NCBI GenBank assembly: GCA_900769325.1
Contig: CAAGGF010000089.1
Coordinates: 1 to 15,915 of the forward strand
Direction of reading: 5' to 3'
Length of the DNA: 15,915 bases
Origin: Spirochaetia bacterium
Lineage (GTDB): Bacteria > Spirochaetota > Spirochaetia > Treponematales > Treponemataceae
This document shows positions 13,774 to 15,915 of the stretch, one piece after another. Below the pieces are notes generated by a model. That model saw only the letters and a program-made list of their open reading frames with translations, was not told where the DNA came from and made no database searches. Each line of letters starts with the position of its first letter. Within the stretch, counting starts at the first letter, position 1. The translations under genes and the position numbers were made by a program.

Positions 13774-13818
13774 ATGAAAACAAAAAGGACCTTCTTAAAT
13801 TAAAAGAAAGTCCCTTTT
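13774..13818 (-). terminator. Intrinsic terminator of ilvC
   Basis: On the minus strand the arm 13818-13804 pairs with 13796-13783 (AAAAGG..ACTTTCTT against AAGAAGGTCCTTTT, one bulged G and one G-U pair), followed by TTTTTGTTTT. Confidence 0.8.
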
Positions 13819-13839
13819 AAACATGCGCTTTTTATAAAA

Positions 13840-15318
13840 TTAGAGCAAAGGTTTCATCGCCGTCATGTATGCGCGGAGTTTTCGTCCAACAACTTCAATC
13901 GGGTGATTTCGGATTTCATCGTTTACAGCAACGAGTTCCGTATTTGAAACTTCGCTGTCCTCTACATCAAGACCTTTTCCGATTACATCAGTGTGAAGGT
14001 TCGGCATCAAATCTTTTTCCATCATAGGAGAAGCAACGCGTGCAAAAAGATAACAGCCGTATTCAGCAGTATCAGAAATAACGCGGTTCATTTCATAAAG
14101 GCGTTTTCTGTCGATAAGGTTTGCAATCAGAGGAACTTCGTGAAGCGATTCGTAGTAAGCAGATTCTTCTTTGATTCCAGCATCAACCATTGTTTCAAAT
14201 GCAAGTTCGCATCCGGCTTTAACCATTGCAACCATAAGAATACCTTTGTCAAAATATTCCTGTTCAGAAATTTCTTCTTTTGATTCTTCGTTCTTTTCAA
14301 AAGGAAGAGCACCTGTTTCTTCACGCCAAGAAAGAAGGTCTTTGTCTCCGGCTTTCCAGTCTTCCATCATGGTAGAAGAGAATTTTCCGCTGATAATGTC
14401 GTCCATGTGTTTCTGGTAAAGAGGAGCAAGGAGTTTTTTGATTTCTTTTGAAAGTTCGTTTGCCTTAATTTTTGCAGGATTTGAAAGTCTGTCCATCATG
14501 TTTGTAATTCCGCCCCATTTGAGAGCTTCTGAAATTACATTCCAGCCGTGCATAAGGAATTTAGTTGCGTATTCAGGTGAAATTCCTTCGCTTACCATTT
14601 TATTGTAACATACGATTGTTCCTGCCTGAAGCATACCGCAAAGAATTGTCTGTTCACCCATAAGGTCAGATTTTACTTCTGCAACAAAACTTGATTCAAG
14701 AACGCCTGCTTTTGAGCCTCCCATTCCTACAGCCAAAGCTTTTGCATAAGCCCAGCCTTTTCCTTCAGGGTCATTTACAGGATGAACTGCGATAAGGTCA
14801 GGAACACCGAATCCTCTCTGGAATTCGTGCCAAACTTCTGTTCCAGGACCTTTTGGAGCACACATTACAACCGTAATATCAGGACGAATCTGCATTCCTT
14901 CTTCAATCATGTTAAATCCGTGAGAATACCAGATGGCAGAACCTTTTTTCATTTTTGCCATAACTTCTGTGATTACAGGAGTATGCTGCTTGTCCGGAGT
15001 AAGGTTTCCAACAAGGTCAGCAGTCGGAATCATTTCGTCGTAAGTTCCAACTTTAAAACCGTTTTCTGTTGCGTTTTTCCACGACTGTCTTTTTTCTTTT
15101 ATAGCAGCTTCCCTTAAGGCATAACTTACATCAAGACCTGAATCGCGAAGACAAAGTCCCTGATTTAATCCCTGAGCACCGCAACCTACGATTACGATTT
15201 TTTTACCTTTAAGAGCGTTAACTCCGTCAGAAAATTCTTCTTTTGCCATTGAACGGCAGTGACCGAGTTGAAGCCGAGCTTCCCGCCAAGGAATTGAATT
15301 AAAATAATTGTTTCCCAT
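13840..15318 (-). CDS. ilvC: Ketol-acid reductoisomerase, class II (long form)
   Basis: Isomerises and reduces acetolactate and acetohydroxybutyrate in valine, leucine and isoleucine synthesis. It has 492 residues, the length of the enteric class II enzyme, and aligns with it from end to end. The dinucleotide loop is GCGAQG (45-50), SHGFN carries the catalytic His, SDLMGEQ holds the first metal-binding acids, and EESAYYESLHE the second set. In the cofactor-choice loop Arg69, Lys76 and Arg77 are kept, but the residue after Arg69 is Glu70 where E. coli has Lys. ATG at 15318 has AAGGA upstream and matches the family start (NYFN); the frame is open 35 codons further to ATG 15423 through the structured leader, which I treat as untranslated. 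It may also serve as ketopantoate reductase for the PanB-PanC route. Confidence 0.96.
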   Translation of the reverse strand: MGNNYFNSIPWREARLQLGHCRSMAKEEFSDGVNALKGKKIVIVGCGAQGLNQGLCLRDSGLDVSYALREAAIKEKRQSWKNATENGFKVGTYDEMIPTADLVGNLTPDKQHTPVITEVMAKMKKGSAIWYSHGFNMIEEGMQIRPDITVVMCAPKGPGTEVWHEFQRGFGVPDLIAVHPVNDPEGKGWAYAKALAVGMGGSKAGVLESSFVAEVKSDLMGEQTILCGMLQAGTIVCYNKMVSEGISPEYATKFLMHGWNVISEALKWGGITNMMDRLSNPAKIKANELSKEIKKLLAPLYQKHMDDIISGKFSSTMMEDWKAGDKDLLSWREETGALPFEKNEESKEEISEQEYFDKGILMVAMVKAGCELAFETMVDAGIKEESAYYESLHEVPLIANLIDRKRLYEMNRVISDTAEYGCYLFARVASPMMEKDLMPNLHTDVIGKGLDVEDSEVSNTELVAVNDEIRNHPIEVVGRKLRAYMTAMKPLL

Positions 15319-15343
15319 TTTTTTTATCCTTATAATATTTTTT

Positions 15344-15433
15344 GGGTGCAACCCGTTGGGTCTGAGTGTTCCAGAGCCCGCTTTCGCTCGGTGCTTTCGC
15401 ACTGCCTTTCGGCACTCTTTCATACCCTTGCAC
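15344..15433 (-). ncRNA. Structured ilvC leader RNA, candidate cis-regulatory element or mobile palindrome
   Basis: In the mRNA, GUGCAA (15433-15428) pairs with UUGCAC (15351-15346), GGGU (15427-15424) with ACCC (15361-15358), and GAGU (15417-15414) with ACUC (15367-15364). Inside lie GCC-GAAA-GGC (15413-15404), GUGC-GAAA-GCAC (15402-15391) and GAGC...GCUC (15389-15374). A second GGGU (15354-15351) can pair with the ACCC before it (15361-15358) or the one after it (15347-15344), a possible switch just ahead of the ribosome binding site. No T-box or run of Val/Leu/Ile codons is seen. It could instead be a dispersed repeat that landed here. Confidence 0.55.
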
Positions 15434-15443
15434 TTTTATGTTT

Positions 15444-15472
15444 AGTATAACCTATTTACATTATTGCGTAAA
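15444..15472 (-). promoter_or_regulatory. Predicted promoter of ilvC with overlapping palindrome
   Basis: On the minus strand TTTACG (15472-15467, 4 of 6), 17 bases, TATACT (15449-15444). The start would be near 15437, giving a leader of about 118 bases. The -35 and spacer also form TTTAC-8-GTAAA (15455-15472), and the region holds one half of an 11-base inverted repeat. Confidence 0.55.
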
Positions 15473-15513
15473 CTGAAATATTTACATTTTAATATTGCAG
15501 AATACGCAATAAT
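15460..15513. repeat. 11-base inverted repeat across the ilvC promoter upstream region
   Basis: ATTATTGCGTA (15460-15470) and TACGCAATAAT (15503-15513) are exact complements with 32 bases between, their centres 43 bp or about four helical turns apart. One arm overlaps the ilvC -35. TATTTACATT also repeats directly at 15453-15462 and 15479-15488. This would suit a regulator bound at two sites, or the repeat may act at the 3' end of the transporter gene, although no U-run follows. Confidence 0.5.
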
Positions 15514-15517
15514 CTTT

Positions 15518-15915
15518 TTAAGCATTTTTCTTCTGTTTTACGAAAGTTTTTACACCTTCAATAACAAGAATAATGGCAAGAATTTCCATTACTAGCGCAA
15601 AACAAAGCTGGAACCAGTCGCCCCAGACAACAGCAGAAAAATTCTGTGTAATAAGCTTGATTTTTGAAATGACAGTGATGACAAGCTGTGTTAAAGTTGC
15701 CGCGAGCATAAAAACTGTCGGAATATAAAACATCTTATTGTTTTTACCGATGTTTCCAAGCCATGCAGCAACAGCAAGAAGCGCAATGCCTGCAAGGAGC
15801 TGGTTTGCAGAACCAAAAAGACTCCAGATTGCAGAAAGTTTAAGGACGCCTAAAAGACAGCCGATTACAACCATCGTGACAGTCCCGGTTAAAGGATGTA
15901 CAAAAACTTTTCTCA
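15518..15915 (-). CDS. Carbon starvation protein CstA family transporter, C-terminal part
   Basis: The frame runs off the right edge without a stop; the visible part is 131 complete codons, beginning RKVFVHPLTGTVTMV. It contains WSLFGSANQLLAGIALL, the signature of CstA-type proteins, which import peptides or pyruvate across the inner membrane. Four hydrophobic helices are visible, followed by a Lys-rich tail (KTFVKQKKNA), as expected for the C-terminal end. An internal Met at the position mapping to 15874 is not the start. Substrate cannot be told from this part. No strong terminator was found between it and the ilvC promoter. Confidence 0.85.
   Translation of the reverse strand, partial: RKVFVHPLTGTVTMVVIGCLLGVLKLSAIWSLFGSANQLLAGIALLAVAAWLGNIGKNNKMFYIPTVFMLAATLTQLVITVISKIKLITQNFSAVVWGDWFQLCFALVMEILAIILVIEGVKTFVKQKKNA

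Noticed and set aside
15319..15423. 35-codon N-terminal extension of IlvC
   Set aside because: It lies entirely in a strongly structured RNA, adds residues absent from family members, and the internal ATG has a proper AAGGA site and matches the family start.
15319..15443. T-box or leader-peptide attenuator for ilvC
   Set aside because: No T-box sequence, no terminator U-run before the start codon, and no run of Val, Leu or Ile codons.

Overview
The window reads as a stretch of a low-GC anaerobic spirochaete chromosome, most likely Treponema. I infer this from the protein style (Lys/Phe/Ser-rich, AT-rich codons), split coaB and coaC, a type III pantothenate kinase, an enteric-type long ketol-acid reductoisomerase, and long repeat-rich intergenic DNA. 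No rRNA or tRNA is present, so the genus call is an inference.

Layout. All thirteen conventional protein genes (1338 to the right edge) lie on the minus strand. In transcription order from the right edge they are: a carbon-starvation-type transporter (C-terminal part only), ilvC with a structured leader, a FabG-like reductase, guaA, a tight CoA block (panB, panC, coaC, coaB, coaX, panD), argJ-argB, a DEAD-box RNA helicase, and an ABC-F ATPase. Positions 1-1337 hold no conventional gene. They hold an array of 7-bp repeats, a 23-bp tandem repeat, many hairpins and a compact plus-strand locus for a 32-residue membrane peptide.

How the genes work together. PanB and PanC make pantothenate with beta-alanine from PanD. 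CoaX phosphorylates it, and CoaB then CoaC carry it to 4'-phosphopantetheine. The ketopantoate reductase step (PanE) is missing here, and IlvC, a few kilobases upstream, is a plausible substitute. IlvC also leads to ketoisovalerate, the PanB substrate. ArgJ and ArgB form the recycling arginine route. GuaA is the long, eukaryote-like form of GMP synthetase. The helicase and ABC-F protein both point to RNA and ribosome work and probably share a transcript.

Most notable: (1) a candidate type I toxin-antitoxin locus at about 340-625. It has a 32-aa hydrophobic peptide, a strong but occluded Shine-Dalgarno, a shared 3' hairpin, and a convergent antisense promoter with a 17-bp spacer. (2) A nested multi-hairpin leader RNA with GAAA-capped stems between the ilvC promoter and the ilvC start. 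Several start codons were moved inward from the longest open frame (ilvC, guaA, coaX, argJ, argB) on ribosome-binding-site and family-alignment grounds.
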